Shown here in pieces: positions 18,988-29,495 of a DNA stretch of 64,000 bases (the first letter of the stretch is position 1; each line of letters starts with the position of its first letter). Origin of the DNA: an uncultured Lachnospiraceae bacterium (GTDB lineage Bacteria > Bacillota > Clostridia > Lachnospirales > Lachnospiraceae); contig CANRHU010000007.1 in assembly GCA_947630485.1 (NCBI GenBank), positions 1-64,000 on the forward strand, written 5' to 3'. Made by a program: the position numbers and the translations under genes. A model generated the notes under the pieces. That model saw only the letters and a list, made by a program, of their open reading frames with translations, did not search any database and had not been told where the DNA came from.

Positions 18988-19716
18988 TCAATCTCCCTCC
19001 GCCTGCTTTGCCGCTTCCTCGCGCTCTATAATCTTCACAATCCTGCCGTCCACGATGCGGAACTGCCTGTCCGCGTAGGACGCCAGGTTATTATCGTGCG
19101 TAACCATCACCAGCGTCTGGTTCTGCTCGCGCACCACCTGCTGCATCAGCTTCAAAATCTCCAGCGTAGTCTTCGAATCCAGATTGCCGGTGGGCTCGTC
19201 CGCAAAGATAATCTTCGGATTCACCGCCAGGGCCCTGGCGATACCCACGCGCTGCTGCTGGCCGCCTGACATCGCGTTGGCCATGTGCTTCATCTGCTTC
19301 TCAAGGCCGACCAGCTTCAGATACTTCACCGCGATCTCATTGCGCTTCTTCTTCGGCACGCCCCGAAACGAGAGGGGCAGGGCCACATTCTCCACCGCGT
19401 TCAGGGTCTGCAGCAGATTATACGACTGAAAGATAAAGCCGACACGCTTGCGCCGGAATTCCACCAGCTGATTCTCCGTCATATTCTCAATGTGAATCTT
19501 ATCAATGACGATCTCCCCTTTGGTGGGCTTCTCAAGTCCGGCCAGCATATTTAAGAGCGTAGACTTCCCTGATCCGGAAGGCCCGACAATCGCGCAGAAT
19601 TCCCCCCGGTAAACGGTAAAATCCACGCCGTCCAGCGCATGAACCCTCGTCTCTCCGACCCGGTAAATCTTATATAGATTTTTCACCTGGATGATAGGGG
19701 TCTTTTTATCGATCAA
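18988..19716 (-). CDS. ABC transporter ATP-binding protein (MacB/LolD family)
   Basis: GPSGSGKST, MSGGQQQRVGIARALAVNPKIIFADEPTGNLDS. Confidence 0.95.
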   Translation of the reverse strand: MIDKKTPIIQVKNLYKIYRVGETRVHALDGVDFTVYRGEFCAIVGPSGSGKSTLLNMLAGLEKPTKGEIVIDKIHIENMTENQLVEFRRKRVGFIFQSYNLLQTLNAVENVALPLSFRGVPKKKRNEIAVKYLKLVGLEKQMKHMANAMSGGQQQRVGIARALAVNPKIIFADEPTGNLDSKTTLEILKLMQQVVREQNQTLVMVTHDNNLASYADRQFRIVDGRIVKIIEREEAAKQAEGD

Positions 19717-19874
19717 AATATGCCTCCCAACCCGTCATGATAATATGATATCAGTTTACAAGGCTTCCCCTTTTTTTCCTATAGTTTTATTCTTAATGTT
19801 TATTACAATTTCCTTAAACCCCTATTTCCGCATATATTTTCAAAAAAGGTGTAGCAATCCGGCAGGAAATCCGC

Positions 19875-19880
19875 TATAAT
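19875..19880 (+). promoter_or_regulatory. Putative -10 box of the pyrBI promoter
   Basis: Perfect TATAAT ~100 nt upstream of pyrB; -35 (tagcaa) is weak. Confidence 0.5.
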
Positions 19881-19890
19881 AGGGTGCGAG

Positions 19891-19932
19891 ATACGTGCAG
19901 GGCGTCACCGGCGCCCTGCTCGCATGGAAATA
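19891..19932 (-). repeat. Dispersed stem-loop repeat, copy C (pyrB leader)
   Basis: Minus strand tatttccatgcgagcagggcgccggtgacgccctgcacgtat; perfect gcagggcg/cgccctgc stem. Confidence 0.75.
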
Positions 19933-19982
19933 ATCCGGCCGCGCATTTGTCCTACGCGCGGCGCGCCGAAAAGGAGAGACGT

Positions 19983-20906
19983 ATGAGACACCTGCTGAAT
20001 CCACTGGATTTTTCCGTCGAGGAAATCGACCGGCTGCTCGATCTTGCCGTTGACATCGAGCACAATCTTCCCCGATACGCGCACGTATGCGAGGGCAAAA
20101 AGATAGCCACCTTATTTTATGAGCCAAGCACCCGAACTCGACTGAGTTTTGAATCCGCCATGTTATCCCTGGGCGGGAGTGTTCTTGGCTTTTCTTCTGC
20201 CGATTCCAGTTCGGCGGCAAAGGGCGAGAGCGTGGCGGACACGATCCGCATCATCTCCTGCTACGCCGATATCTGCGCCATGCGCCATCCCAAGGAGGGC
20301 GCCCCTCTCGTGGCGGCCAACAACTCGTCGATCCCGGTCATCAACGCCGGCGACGGCGGACACCAGCACCCGACGCAGACGCTGACAGACCTCATGACCA
20401 TCCGCTCCCTCAAGGGACGGCTGGACCATATGACGGTCGGCCTCTGCGGCGACCTGAAATTCGGGCGCACCGTCCACTCCCTGATCAACGCCCTTGTCCG
20501 TTATCCCGGCATCCGGTTTATCCTGATCTCCCCGCCGGAGCTGCGCGTCCCCGGCTACATCCGCAAGGACGTGCTGGACGCGAAGGGGATCGAGTATAAG
20601 GAGGTCTGGAATCTGGACGAGGCCATGCCGGAGCTGGACATCCTCTACATGACGCGCGTGCAGAGAGAGCGCTTCTTCAACGAGGAGGACTATATACGGT
20701 TAAAGGATTCCTACATCCTTGACCGCAGCAAAATGAAGCTGGCCAAGGAGGACATGTTCGTCCTGCATCCCCTTCCCCGGGTCAACGAGATCTCCGTGGA
20801 GGTGGACAAAGACCCGAGGGCCGCGTATTTCCGGCAGGTTCAATACGGAGTGTATGTGCGGATGGCACTGATTATGACATTACTGGAGGTGGAAAAGCCA
20901 TGTTGA
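19983..20906 (+). CDS. pyrB: Aspartate carbamoyltransferase catalytic subunit
   Basis: [38 protein letters not shown]. Confidence 0.96.
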   Translation: MRHLLNPLDFSVEEIDRLLDLAVDIEHNLPRYAHVCEGKKIATLFYEPSTRTRLSFESAMLSLGGSVLGFSSADSSSAAKGESVADTIRIISCYADICAMRHPKEGAPLVAANNSSIPVINAGDGGHQHPTQTLTDLMTIRSLKGRLDHMTVGLCGDLKFGRTVHSLINALVRYPGIRFILISPPELRVPGYIRKDVLDAKGIEYKEVWNLDEAMPELDILYMTRVQRERFFNEEDYIRLKDSYILDRSKMKLAKEDMFVLHPLPRVNEISVEVDKDPRAAYFRQVQYGVYVRMALIMTLLEVEKPC

Positions 20907-21325
20907 ATATCAGCGGACTGAACGAAGGCATCGTGCTGGATCATATCCAGGCGGGCAGAAGCCTGGAAATCTACTACCACCTCGGCCTGGACAAGCTGGA
21001 ATGCCAGGTGGCCATCATCAAGAACGCCCGCAGCAATAAGATGGGCCGCAAGGATATCATCAAGATCGAGGGGCCGATGGAGAACCTGAACCTGGACATT
21101 CTCGGTTACATCGACCACAATATCACGGTCAATATCATCCGCGACGACAAGATTGTGGAGAAGAAACGTCTGAAGCTGCCCAAACGGATCACCAACGTGA
21201 TTCACTGCAGGAATCCCCGCTGCATCACCTCCATCGAGCAGGAGCTGCCCGACGTGTTCTATCTGTCCGACGAAAAGACCGAGACCTACCGCTGCCTGTA
21301 CTGCGAAGAAAAGTACGGCAAATAA
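20900..21325 (+). CDS. pyrI: Aspartate carbamoyltransferase regulatory subunit
   Basis: [19 protein letters not shown]; zinc motif CRNPRC...CLYC; overlaps pyrB. Confidence 0.94.
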   Translation: MLNISGLNEGIVLDHIQAGRSLEIYYHLGLDKLECQVAIIKNARSNKMGRKDIIKIEGPMENLNLDILGYIDHNITVNIIRDDKIVEKKRLKLPKRITNVIHCRNPRCITSIEQELPDVFYLSDEKTETYRCLYCEEKYGK

Positions 21326-21328
21326 CAT

Positions 21329-21380
21329 ATACGCGCAGAGCGCTGACGGCGCTCCCCCGCACCATTTCTGTATGGAAATA
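21329..21380 (-). repeat. Dispersed stem-loop repeat, copy D (divergent, after pyrI)
   Basis: Minus strand tatttccatacagaaatggtgcgggggagcgccgtcagcgctctgcgcgtat. Confidence 0.6.
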
Positions 21381-21420
21381 AAGCCCGGGAATCTCTCCGT
21401 TCCGAAGAGTCCCGGGCTTT
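21380..21420. terminator. Bidirectional terminator hairpin between pyrI and the convergent secreted-protein gene
   Basis: aaagcccggga...tcccgggcttt perfect stem. Confidence 0.75.
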
Positions 21421-21463
21421 GCTGACGCTCTTTTTTGTATCTTCCGGCCGCCCCGCGGTCCGC

Positions 21464-22657
21464 TTAGCGGACGATTCCGTCCGCGCCCGCGTACAGGCTG
21501 CTGTTCGGCAGATAACGGTTTACATACATGGCGCCGTAGGTGCCGTCGTGAGCCTCGTTGAAATAATACCAGCTGCCGTTCACATTCTGAAGACCTGTCA
21601 GCATCTTGCCGTAGCTGCCGTCATGATTGACGTTCAACAGATAGATACAGCCGCCGTCGCTAAGCCATCCGGCCTTCATCAGGCCGTTGCTGTCGAAGAA
21701 ATACCACTCCGTATCCGAGAGGGCGAGCCATCCGATCGCGCGGTTACCGTTTACGAAATAGCTCCACACATCCCCGCCTCCCTGCCAGCCGTTTGCTCCG
21801 GACGGCTGGGCGGCTGCGCCGGGACCTCCGGACGAAGGCTGGGACGTTCCGGTTGCGGTTCCTGTTCCTGTTGTGGTCGCGCTTGCAACCGCGCCTCCCC
21901 CGGCCTTCTTCGACGCGGTAGGAATGCTGTTAAACACATAGTCGTCCGACGAGTGCTCGTAGTCGACGCCGCCGCTGCTGAACACATATTCCGATTCCGC
22001 CGCGAAATGGTCGGCCATCGACGTTCCCTTGAGCGCCTTCACCGAAACATCAATGTTCTCATACTGGGCTCCGGTTCCGATATAGCTGCTCAGGCTCAGC
22101 TCCGCCTTGCTCGTGCTCCTCTGCACGGAATGCTCCGTACCATAACGGTCCGTAAAGAAAATGTAGGCGGAATAGCCTCTCGCGCCGGACACCGGGGTCC
22201 AGACGGCTCTCTTGGACTCCGTGTTGATAACGATTCCCGACACCGGGGACATCACATAGTAGGGATACGTCTTCGCACGTACACGCAGGGACTGCATCGT
22301 GCGCAGGGTGGTATCCACCTCATAAGCGCCGTGCACCGATACGACCGTATCGTTGGTAAAATAATATCCGTCCATCGCCTCCAGATAGATCGTATACGCA
22401 TAGGAATCCTTGATCGTTCCGGTATTGCCGGAGATCTCGGCGCTTGTAATCCAGAAGCCGCTCCCGGCTACGATACGGGCGTCTGCTCCGGTTCCCTCAA
22501 TGACAGAGCCGGGTCCGACGTTGGCCAGGGCGTCGTACGGTACAATATCCAGTCCTACCGAACTGATCGGAGTCGCGGCGGCCGCCGTCATGGCCGCGGC
22601 CGCAAGAAGCAGACCGCAGGTCATACTTCCCAAAAGCATCCTAAGCATCTTCTTCAT
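21464..22657 (-). CDS. Secreted protein with C-terminal cell-wall/choline-binding-type repeats
   Basis: Signal peptide MKKMLRMLLGSMTCGLLLAAA; aromatic repeats (GNRAIGWLALSDTEWYFFDSNGLMKAGW; NGSWYYFNEAHDGTYGAM). Confidence 0.8.
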   Translation of the reverse strand: MKKMLRMLLGSMTCGLLLAAAAMTAAAATPISSVGLDIVPYDALANVGPGSVIEGTGADARIVAGSGFWITSAEISGNTGTIKDSYAYTIYLEAMDGYYFTNDTVVSVHGAYEVDTTLRTMQSLRVRAKTYPYYVMSPVSGIVINTESKRAVWTPVSGARGYSAYIFFTDRYGTEHSVQRSTSKAELSLSSYIGTGAQYENIDVSVKALKGTSMADHFAAESEYVFSSGGVDYEHSSDDYVFNSIPTASKKAGGGAVASATTTGTGTATGTSQPSSGGPGAAAQPSGANGWQGGGDVWSYFVNGNRAIGWLALSDTEWYFFDSNGLMKAGWLSDGGCIYLLNVNHDGSYGKMLTGLQNVNGSWYYFNEAHDGTYGAMYVNRYLPNSSLYAGADGIVR

Positions 22658-22715
22658 CTTCAAAACTCTCCCTCCTTTTGTAAGCTGTCCTCTGCGGACG
22701 CCGTATATCAAAAAA

Positions 22716-23058
22716 TGAGCAAGACGATAAGCCGGGTTATGTCGTGGGTGATCATCTATCTAGGCCTGACGTCGCCGCCAGGCTCAAGCGACCTACCCGA
22801 AAGCAGACGGGCCGCCTTACGCTTTCTGTTCGGTCTTGCTTCGGATAAGGTTTACATGTGCCCCGGATGTTACCACCCGGGCGGTAGTCTCTTACACTGC
22901 CCTTCCACCCTTACCGGCCGAAACCGGCGGTACATTTCTGTTGCACTGTCTCTGGAGTCGCCTCCGCCAGACGTTATCTGGTATCCTGCCCTGTGAAGCC
23001 CGGACTTTCCTCTCCCGCGGCCTTTCGGTTCCGCGGCAGCGACCACCTGTCCTGCTCA
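22716..23058 (-). ncRNA. rnpB: RNase P RNA (bacterial class A-like)
   Basis: Minus strand contains GAGGAAAGTCCGGGCTTCACAGGGCAGGATACC, ACAGTGCAACAGAAA and 3' CATAACCCGGCTTATCGTCTTGCTCA; P1 TGAGCA/TGCTCA. Confidence 0.95.
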
Positions 23059-23210
23059 TTTTTTATCTTAACATACTTTTCAAAAACTTCCAATACTTTC
23101 TTACGGTTCTGCGCATCTTTTCATACGCCGGCAAATTCCCCGCGGCCCTGATATCCTGCAGCCGCCTGGGCCCGGTATCCTGCGGCCGCGGCCCGGCAGC
23201 CCCGCGGCCG

Positions 23211-24863
23211 CTAGACCGGGAAATAGCTCCCTCCGATGAATTCACGGACGATGGAATTGTGCGGAATCTTCTCGCTGTCCACTCCCAGGAAATAATCCAG
23301 GAATTTCAGAAGCCGCTTGGCCTCCACATACTCCTCGCAGTCCTTCGGGATCTGGAAAAGCAGCGGCTCCGCGTACTGCTTTAACACCGCCAGCTCGTAG
23401 ACCAGCGCGGAGTTGAACATCACATCCGCCTCCTCCTGGAAGGGGAAAATATTCTCCTCCTCCCCGCGCCGCACGGAAGGCCACCGTTTTATGGTCTCCC
23501 TGGCCGATATGCCCCTGGTTCTGGCGTCGCGCACCATGCGGCGGATCAGCCGCCCGTCCGTGGTCGGAATCCGGTTGTGCTCGTCGATGTTTAACTGGGT
23601 CAGGGCGCTGATGTAGATCTTAAACTTGCTCCGCGCGGGAAGCGAGTAGGACAGCCTGTCATTCAGGCAGTGGATTCCCTCGATCACAAGGATATCTTCC
23701 TTCCCAAGCTTCAAAAAATCGCCCTTGTACTCCCGTTCCCCGGTAACGAAATTGTAGCGCGGCATCTCCACGGTTCCGCCGTCTAAAAGCCTGGTCATAT
23801 CCTCATTGAACTGCTTGACGTCCAGACTCTCCAGACACTCAAAGTTATAGTTGCCCGACTCGTCCCTGGGACTGTCCGTCCGGTTCACAAAATAGTCGTC
23901 CACGGCGATCGGATGGGGCTTTAATCCCAGCGCCCTGAGCTGAATCGAGAGCCTGTGGGAAAACGTGGTCTTCCCGGAGGAGGACGGGCCGGCGATCATG
24001 ATGAATTTCTTATCCGGCTGCTCGGCGACCATCTCCGCGATCTGTCCGATGCGCTTTTCCTGGAGCGCCTCCTGAATCAGAATCAGATCCGCCGCCTTTC
24101 CCATGCAGATCTTCTCGTTGAGGGCGCCCACGTCGGCAATCTCCATCTTCTCTCCCCACTCCGAGGACTCCTTAAGAACCTCGAAGAGCTTCTGGCTGGG
24201 CACAAATTCCGGCACCGTAGTCGGGTCGGAAAGCGTGGGCAGCAGTAAAACGAAGCCGTAGGCATAGGGAACCAGGTCAAAATATTTGATATAGCCGGAA
24301 TTCTGGGCCATATAACCGTAAAAATAATCCTCAAAACCGTCCAGACTGTAAAGATTCATCCGCGAAACCCTGCGGTACGAAAACAGCCTGGCCTTATCGT
24401 ACATTCGATAGCGCTCAAACAGCTCGACGGCGTCCTGCGTATTCACGCTGCGTTTCATAAACGGGATCTTCCGGTCTACGTACCCGCGCATCTTCTCCTT
24501 CACCTGCGCCAGAAGCTCAGGCGTGACGGAAAAATCGCCCCGCGCATCCACAAAGAACCCCTTGCCGATGGAAAAATCCACCGCCACCTTCTCAATCTTC
24601 TCCGCGCCGACCACATCGTAAAACGCCTTCAGAAGCATCAAGGTGGCGCTCCGCTGATAAGCCTGCATACCCGGCTTCTCCGCCGTCGTAATAAACCGGA
24701 TATGGCTGTCGCTCTTGATCTTCTTGTGAAGCTCCGCCAGCTTTCCGTCGATCGATGCCAGAATAATGTCATACCGGTGTCTGGGCTGGAACTGATCCAC
24801 AATCTCGTAAAGCCTGGTCCCCGCCTCAAACTCCCGTTCTTCTCCCTCGATCACCGCTCTCAC
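23211..24863 (-). CDS. TGS/ThrRS-like N-terminus fused to uridine kinase-like P-loop kinase
   Basis: N-terminal TGS/SAD-like half; C-terminal IMIAGPSSSGKTTFSHRLSIQLRALGLKPHPIAVDDYFVNR. Confidence 0.88.
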   Translation of the reverse strand: MRAVIEGEEREFEAGTRLYEIVDQFQPRHRYDIILASIDGKLAELHKKIKSDSHIRFITTAEKPGMQAYQRSATLMLLKAFYDVVGAEKIEKVAVDFSIGKGFFVDARGDFSVTPELLAQVKEKMRGYVDRKIPFMKRSVNTQDAVELFERYRMYDKARLFSYRRVSRMNLYSLDGFEDYFYGYMAQNSGYIKYFDLVPYAYGFVLLLPTLSDPTTVPEFVPSQKLFEVLKESSEWGEKMEIADVGALNEKICMGKAADLILIQEALQEKRIGQIAEMVAEQPDKKFIMIAGPSSSGKTTFSHRLSIQLRALGLKPHPIAVDDYFVNRTDSPRDESGNYNFECLESLDVKQFNEDMTRLLDGGTVEMPRYNFVTGEREYKGDFLKLGKEDILVIEGIHCLNDRLSYSLPARSKFKIYISALTQLNIDEHNRIPTTDGRLIRRMVRDARTRGISARETIKRWPSVRRGEEENIFPFQEEADVMFNSALVYELAVLKQYAEPLLFQIPKDCEEYVEAKRLLKFLDYFLGVDSEKIPHNSIVREFIGGSYFPV

Positions 24864-24879
24864 AAATACTTCCCTCCCA

Positions 24880-25677
24880 TCACCATGCCTCTGCCGGAAA
24901 CTGCAGCGGCGCTTTTTCGATCACCGCTGAGGAATCGATCCTGTCCCTGCAGTAGTCTGCCATATAATCCACGAAAATGTGCTCCAGTCCGTAATGGCCC
25001 GCGTCGATCACCGCCACGCCGTCCGCCGCCGCGTCGATCCCGTCGTGGTGTCCGATATCCCCCGTGATCAGGACCTGCGCCCCGGCTTTCTTGGCTTCCG
25101 CGGCCATGCCGCGGCCGGAACCCGGACAGATCGCCGCCCTGCGGATCAGCCCCTCCGCCTGCCCCGCGCCGTAAACCGTCACATAGGGAAGCCCAAACGC
25201 CTCCTTCACCTGTTCCGCCAGTTCCCGCAGGGAAAGAGACTCCATGAGAATCCCCGCCTTGCCGATGCCATAGGGGACGCCCTCCTTCTCCCCCATAACC
25301 TCCAAAGGAGAACTCTCCAAAAGGTGCATCCTCGCGGCGGCCAGATCCGCCATACAGCCCGGCGCCGCGTCGAAATTCGTATGCATGGCGTAACAGCAGA
25401 TATCGTTCCCGATCAGCTTTAAAAGACGCCTTCCGATAAAATCTCCGTCGTTGATCCGCTTCACCGGAGTAAAAATCAGCGGATGGTGCGTAAGCAGCAG
25501 GTCCGCCCCGCCGCGCACCGCCTGGTCCACCACCGCGTCCGTGGCGTCGAGGGCCACAAAAACCCTGCGGATCTCCTTGTCCATGCGCCCGGTCAAAAGG
25601 CCGGGATTATCCCAGCTGCAGGCGCAGCTTTCCGGAGCCAGCTCATTCAGCTTCTCAATCCATTCTTCACATCTCAT
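24880..25677 (-). CDS. Nif3-like dinuclear metal center protein (YqfO family)
   Basis: CSWDNPGLLTG; LLLTHHPLIF; ITGDIGHHDGIDAAADGVAVIDAGHYGLE. Confidence 0.92.
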   Translation of the reverse strand: MRCEEWIEKLNELAPESCACSWDNPGLLTGRMDKEIRRVFVALDATDAVVDQAVRGGADLLLTHHPLIFTPVKRINDGDFIGRRLLKLIGNDICCYAMHTNFDAAPGCMADLAAARMHLLESSPLEVMGEKEGVPYGIGKAGILMESLSLRELAEQVKEAFGLPYVTVYGAGQAEGLIRRAAICPGSGRGMAAEAKKAGAQVLITGDIGHHDGIDAAADGVAVIDAGHYGLEHIFVDYMADYCRDRIDSSAVIEKAPLQFPAEAW

Positions 25678-26362
25678 ACGCTTCTCTCGTCTTTCTCACA
25701 TATTCCAGCCGTCTCATCAGTTCCTCCCTGCGCGCGGACGCGCTTTCTCCCTCCTGACCGCAAAGCCCGGCGAGAATCCCCTCCGTCACGCGCTCCTCCC
25801 TGATCAGATACTCCAACAGTACCGGATTCCGCTCCCGGATGAGGCACGGCCCGTAAAGCGCCTCCGCGCCATCCAGCTCGTCCATCGCGCCGCGCGCCGC
25901 ATCCAGAACCACGTAGTATTTGCCGTCCTCAAAAAGCATCTCCTCCCGGAGAATCACAAAACCGTTCTTCTGCAGAAAGACCCGCACCTTCTCCGGCTCG
26001 GACTGCGGCGACAAAATCCAGTGTCGCACCGTCTCCCAAAGACGCGCTCCCTCCCGCAGGATATGTACAATCAGCTCTCCGCCCATGCCCGTCGCGATCA
26101 CGGTGTCCGCCTCTCCCAGCGCAAGCGCTTCCACGCCGTCGCTTAGGCGGGTCCGTATCTTTTCGGAAAGCCCGTGCGCCGCGATGTGCTCCCGCGCCCT
26201 TGCAAGCGGGCCCTCCCGCACATCCATGGCCATCGCCTCCGGGGCGACGCCCCGCTCCACGAGGGCGATCGGGACATACCCATGGTCTGTCCCCACATCT
26301 GCCACCCGGCTGCCTGGTTCCACGAAGGAAATCACCGTCTCCAGCCTGTCCGATAACCTCAT
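25667..26362 (-). CDS. trmK: tRNA (adenine22-N1)-methyltransferase
   Basis: VADVGTDHGYVPIALVERG; TGMGGELIVHIL; position after rpoD. Confidence 0.9.
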   Translation of the reverse strand: MRLSDRLETVISFVEPGSRVADVGTDHGYVPIALVERGVAPEAMAMDVREGPLARAREHIAAHGLSEKIRTRLSDGVEALALGEADTVIATGMGGELIVHILREGARLWETVRHWILSPQSEPEKVRVFLQKNGFVILREEMLFEDGKYYVVLDAARGAMDELDGAEALYGPCLIRERNPVLLEYLIREERVTEGILAGLCGQEGESASARREELMRRLEYVRKTREAYEM

Positions 26363-26408
26363 AAACCTCCCCGCTGCCGCGCGCTTCCCTGTCCGGGCGG
26401 CACAAGCG

Positions 26409-27542
26409 TCATTCGTTCAGATAATCCTTTAACTTTTTGCTCCTGCTGGGATGCCTTAGCTTCCGCAGCGCCTTCGCCTCAATCTGACGGATCCGCTCCC
26501 GCGTCACGTTAAATTCCCGGCCGACCTCCTCCAGCGTCCGCGGTCTGCCGTCGTCCAGCCCGAAGCGGAGCTTTAACACCTTCTGCTCCCGCTCGGTCAG
26601 CGTCTCAAGCACCTCCAAAAGCTGCTCATGAAGCAGCGTGTAGGTGGCCACATCCGCCGGCACCTCCACATGATCATCCTGAATAAAGTCTCCCAGGTGG
26701 CTGTCCTCCTCCTCGCCGATGGGCGTCTCCAAAGACACCGGTTCCTGGGAAATCTTCATGATCTCCCGCACGCGGTCCACCGGCATCTCCATCCGCTCCG
26801 CGATCTCCTCCGGCTGCGGCTCCCGCCCGAGCTCCTGAAGGAGCTGCCTCGACGTGCGGATCAGACGGTTGATCGTCTCCACCATATGGACGGGAATCCG
26901 GATCGTCCGGGCCTGGTCCGCGATGGCGCGGGTGATCGCCTGCCGGATCCACCAGGTCGCATAGGTGCTGAATTTATAACCCTTGGTATAGTCAAATTTC
27001 TCCACGGCCTTGATCAGTCCCAGGTTGCCCTCCTGGATCAGATCCAGAAACTGCATTCCGCGCCCCACATACCGCTTGGCGATACTGACGACCAGGCGCA
27101 GATTGGCCTCCGCCAGCCGCTTTTTGGCGCTCTCGTCCCCCAGCTCGATCCGCTTCGCAATCTCAATCTCCTCCTCGTTGGACAGGAGCGGAATCTTGCC
27201 GATATCTTTTAAGTACATGCGGACCGGATCCTCCAGACCGACGCCTTCCGGAACGGACAGGTCGATCTTCTCCAGATTGATCTCTTCTTCCGTATCCAGA
27301 TCCATATCGTCGTCCAGGAACAAATCCTCGTCCAGCCCCAGATCGTCGTCCGCCCCCATGCGGATGACGTCCACACGGTTATTATCCAGGAAATCATAGA
27401 CGGCGTCCCATTTGTCTGAATCCAGATCGTCGCCCGCAAAGAAGCTCTCCACCTCCTGACTGTCCAGGGTGTTTTTCTTCTTCCTGGCCTCCGCCAAAAG
27501 CTGCTGCAGTTTCTCCTCAAAGCCCAATACCTTTTCGTCCAT
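26409..27542 (-). CDS. rpoD: Primary sigma factor SigA/RpoD
   Basis: [40 protein letters not shown]-type region 2; [34 protein letters not shown]. Confidence 0.98.
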   Translation of the reverse strand: MDEKVLGFEEKLQQLLAEARKKKNTLDSQEVESFFAGDDLDSDKWDAVYDFLDNNRVDVIRMGADDDLGLDEDLFLDDDMDLDTEEEINLEKIDLSVPEGVGLEDPVRMYLKDIGKIPLLSNEEEIEIAKRIELGDESAKKRLAEANLRLVVSIAKRYVGRGMQFLDLIQEGNLGLIKAVEKFDYTKGYKFSTYATWWIRQAITRAIADQARTIRIPVHMVETINRLIRTSRQLLQELGREPQPEEIAERMEMPVDRVREIMKISQEPVSLETPIGEEEDSHLGDFIQDDHVEVPADVATYTLLHEQLLEVLETLTEREQKVLKLRFGLDDGRPRTLEEVGREFNVTRERIRQIEAKALRKLRHPSRSKKLKDYLNE

Positions 27543-27580
27543 ATGGTCCTACCTTTCCGTAGTCTGCATATAGTTTTGCC

Positions 27581-29449
27581 CTAATCAAGGGAAATATGCA
27601 GGGTCTTAAGCGCGCTCTGGGCCTTGATAATCTCCTGCAGCTGACCGATATCCGCGGCCGTCCTGCTGGCCTCATCCAGGCTGTTCTTGCGCACCTTTAT
27701 CACCGTCTCCGAAAACGCCTTTTTCTGCTCTTCACTTCCGAGAGATTCCTTAAGACTGGCATTGAAAAGCGCCGCTACCTCCTTGTACTGTTCCTCATCG
27801 TTGATAAAATGGTTCAATATCCCGGCCGGCGACAGATTTCCGGACGCATAACCGTCAAACACCATCTGCGCCACCTCATGGTACAATCCTTCCCGGAAAT
27901 CCTCCGGCGTAATGATTCCGCGGATCTTATCAAAGAGCCGCGGCTCCTCAATCAGCCACGTCAGCAGAAGTCTCTGGGACTGCTTCGCGCCGTCCGCCTT
28001 CTCCTGCCTGCCGCCTCCCCTGCGGACCGCACCGTCCGGCGCGGCGCCTTCGCGCGCGTAGCCCGGGCCGGACTCTCCGCCGCCCGGGCCTGTCCCCCTC
28101 TGCTGCGCGGACGACGTCCCGCCGTATCCCGACTGCTGTCCGGCCGGCGTCCACGCCGGGCCGAGACGGGCCGCCGTCCGGCTCACCAGCTGCTTTAAAT
28201 CCTGATAATTGATAAACTGTTCCCTCGAAACCGCCTGTATATAATTGTCGCGCTCCAGGGCGTCCGGGAATTCCAGAAGCTTTCTGGCCACCGCCGTGTA
28301 AAAATTCGTCTTCTGCTCCGGATCCTCCAGATCATAGCCGCGCTTCAATATCTCAATCTCGAAAAGAAAGCTGTTCTTCGCCTCCCTGATCCGTTCGCGG
28401 AAAGCGTCCGCCCCCAGGTTCTTGATGAACTCATCCGGATCCTTATAGGGCTTCATGTTCAGCACCTTGCAGGAGATCCCCACTTCCTTTAGAATCGGGA
28501 TCGCGCGCAGGGCCGCCTTCACGCCCGCGTCGTCGCTGTCGTAGGTCAGAATCACCTGGCTGGTATAGCGCTTCATTAACGAAGCGTGCTGTGTGGTGAA
28601 CGCCGTCCCCAGGGAGGCCACCGCGTTGGTGAAACCGGCCTGATGCATGGCGATCACATCCATATAACCCTCGCAGATCAGGAAATATTTCTCCCTGGTC
28701 GTCCTGGCATAGTTAAGCCCGTACAGATTCCGGCTCTTATCGAAAAGCTTCGTCTCCGGAGAGTTCAGATATTTGGGCTCGCCCTCCCCCATGACGCGGC
28801 CGCCGAACCCGATCACGCGGTTGTTGGTATCCATAATCGGGAACATGACGCGGTTCCAGAACTTGTCCCAGGAGCCGCGCTCGGAGATGGAAAAGAGCCC
28901 GGATTCCTTCAGAATGCCGTCCTGATAGCCCTTGCTTTTCAGATACCGGTACAGATCGTCGCTGGTTTTATTGGCGAAGCCCAGGCCGAAATGCCGGATG
29001 GTATCGTCGCTGAGACCGCGCCTTGAGAGGTATTCGTATCCGATCCGGCCATGGGGCTGCTTTAACTGATAATGAAAATAATTGGCCGCCAGCTTATTGA
29101 TCTCCAGAAGGGTCGTCCGAAGATCCGCCTGGGCCTTCGCCTCCTTCGACATCTCCTGCTTCGGCAGCTCGACCCCCGCCCGATCCGCCAAAACCTTCAG
29201 CGCCTCCGGGAAGGTATAATTCTCGTATTCCATCAGGAAAGTGATCACATTTCCGCCCGCTCCGCAGCCAAAACAGTAATACATCTGCTTGTTCGGCGAG
29301 ACGGAAAACGACGGGGATTTCTCATGATGGAAAGGGCACAGCCCGAAATAGCTGCTGCCCTTCTTCTGCAGCTTCACATACCCGGAGATAATATCCACAA
29401 TGTCGCTTCGGGAACGCACCTCCTCCACCACATCATCCGGATAGTACAT
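27581..29449 (-). CDS. dnaG: DNA primase
   Basis: Zinc finger CPFHHEKSPSFSVSPNKQMYYCFGCGAGG; TOPRIM EGYMDVIAMHQAGF. Confidence 0.97.
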   Translation of the reverse strand: MYYPDDVVEEVRSRSDIVDIISGYVKLQKKGSSYFGLCPFHHEKSPSFSVSPNKQMYYCFGCGAGGNVITFLMEYENYTFPEALKVLADRAGVELPKQEMSKEAKAQADLRTTLLEINKLAANYFHYQLKQPHGRIGYEYLSRRGLSDDTIRHFGLGFANKTSDDLYRYLKSKGYQDGILKESGLFSISERGSWDKFWNRVMFPIMDTNNRVIGFGGRVMGEGEPKYLNSPETKLFDKSRNLYGLNYARTTREKYFLICEGYMDVIAMHQAGFTNAVASLGTAFTTQHASLMKRYTSQVILTYDSDDAGVKAALRAIPILKEVGISCKVLNMKPYKDPDEFIKNLGADAFRERIREAKNSFLFEIEILKRGYDLEDPEQKTNFYTAVARKLLEFPDALERDNYIQAVSREQFINYQDLKQLVSRTAARLGPAWTPAGQQSGYGGTSSAQQRGTGPGGGESGPGYAREGAAPDGAVRRGGGRQEKADGAKQSQRLLLTWLIEEPRLFDKIRGIITPEDFREGLYHEVAQMVFDGYASGNLSPAGILNHFINDEEQYKEVAALFNASLKESLGSEEQKKAFSETVIKVRKNSLDEASRTAADIGQLQEIIKAQSALKTLHISLD

Positions 29450-29495
29450 GAAAAACACCCCCTTCTGACTGATTGTCCCCGGCCGCGCCGCGGGG

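Noticed and set aside
21419-22996. 525-aa plus-strand ORF
   Set aside because: Runs antisense through the secreted-protein gene and rnpB, so not credible as coding.
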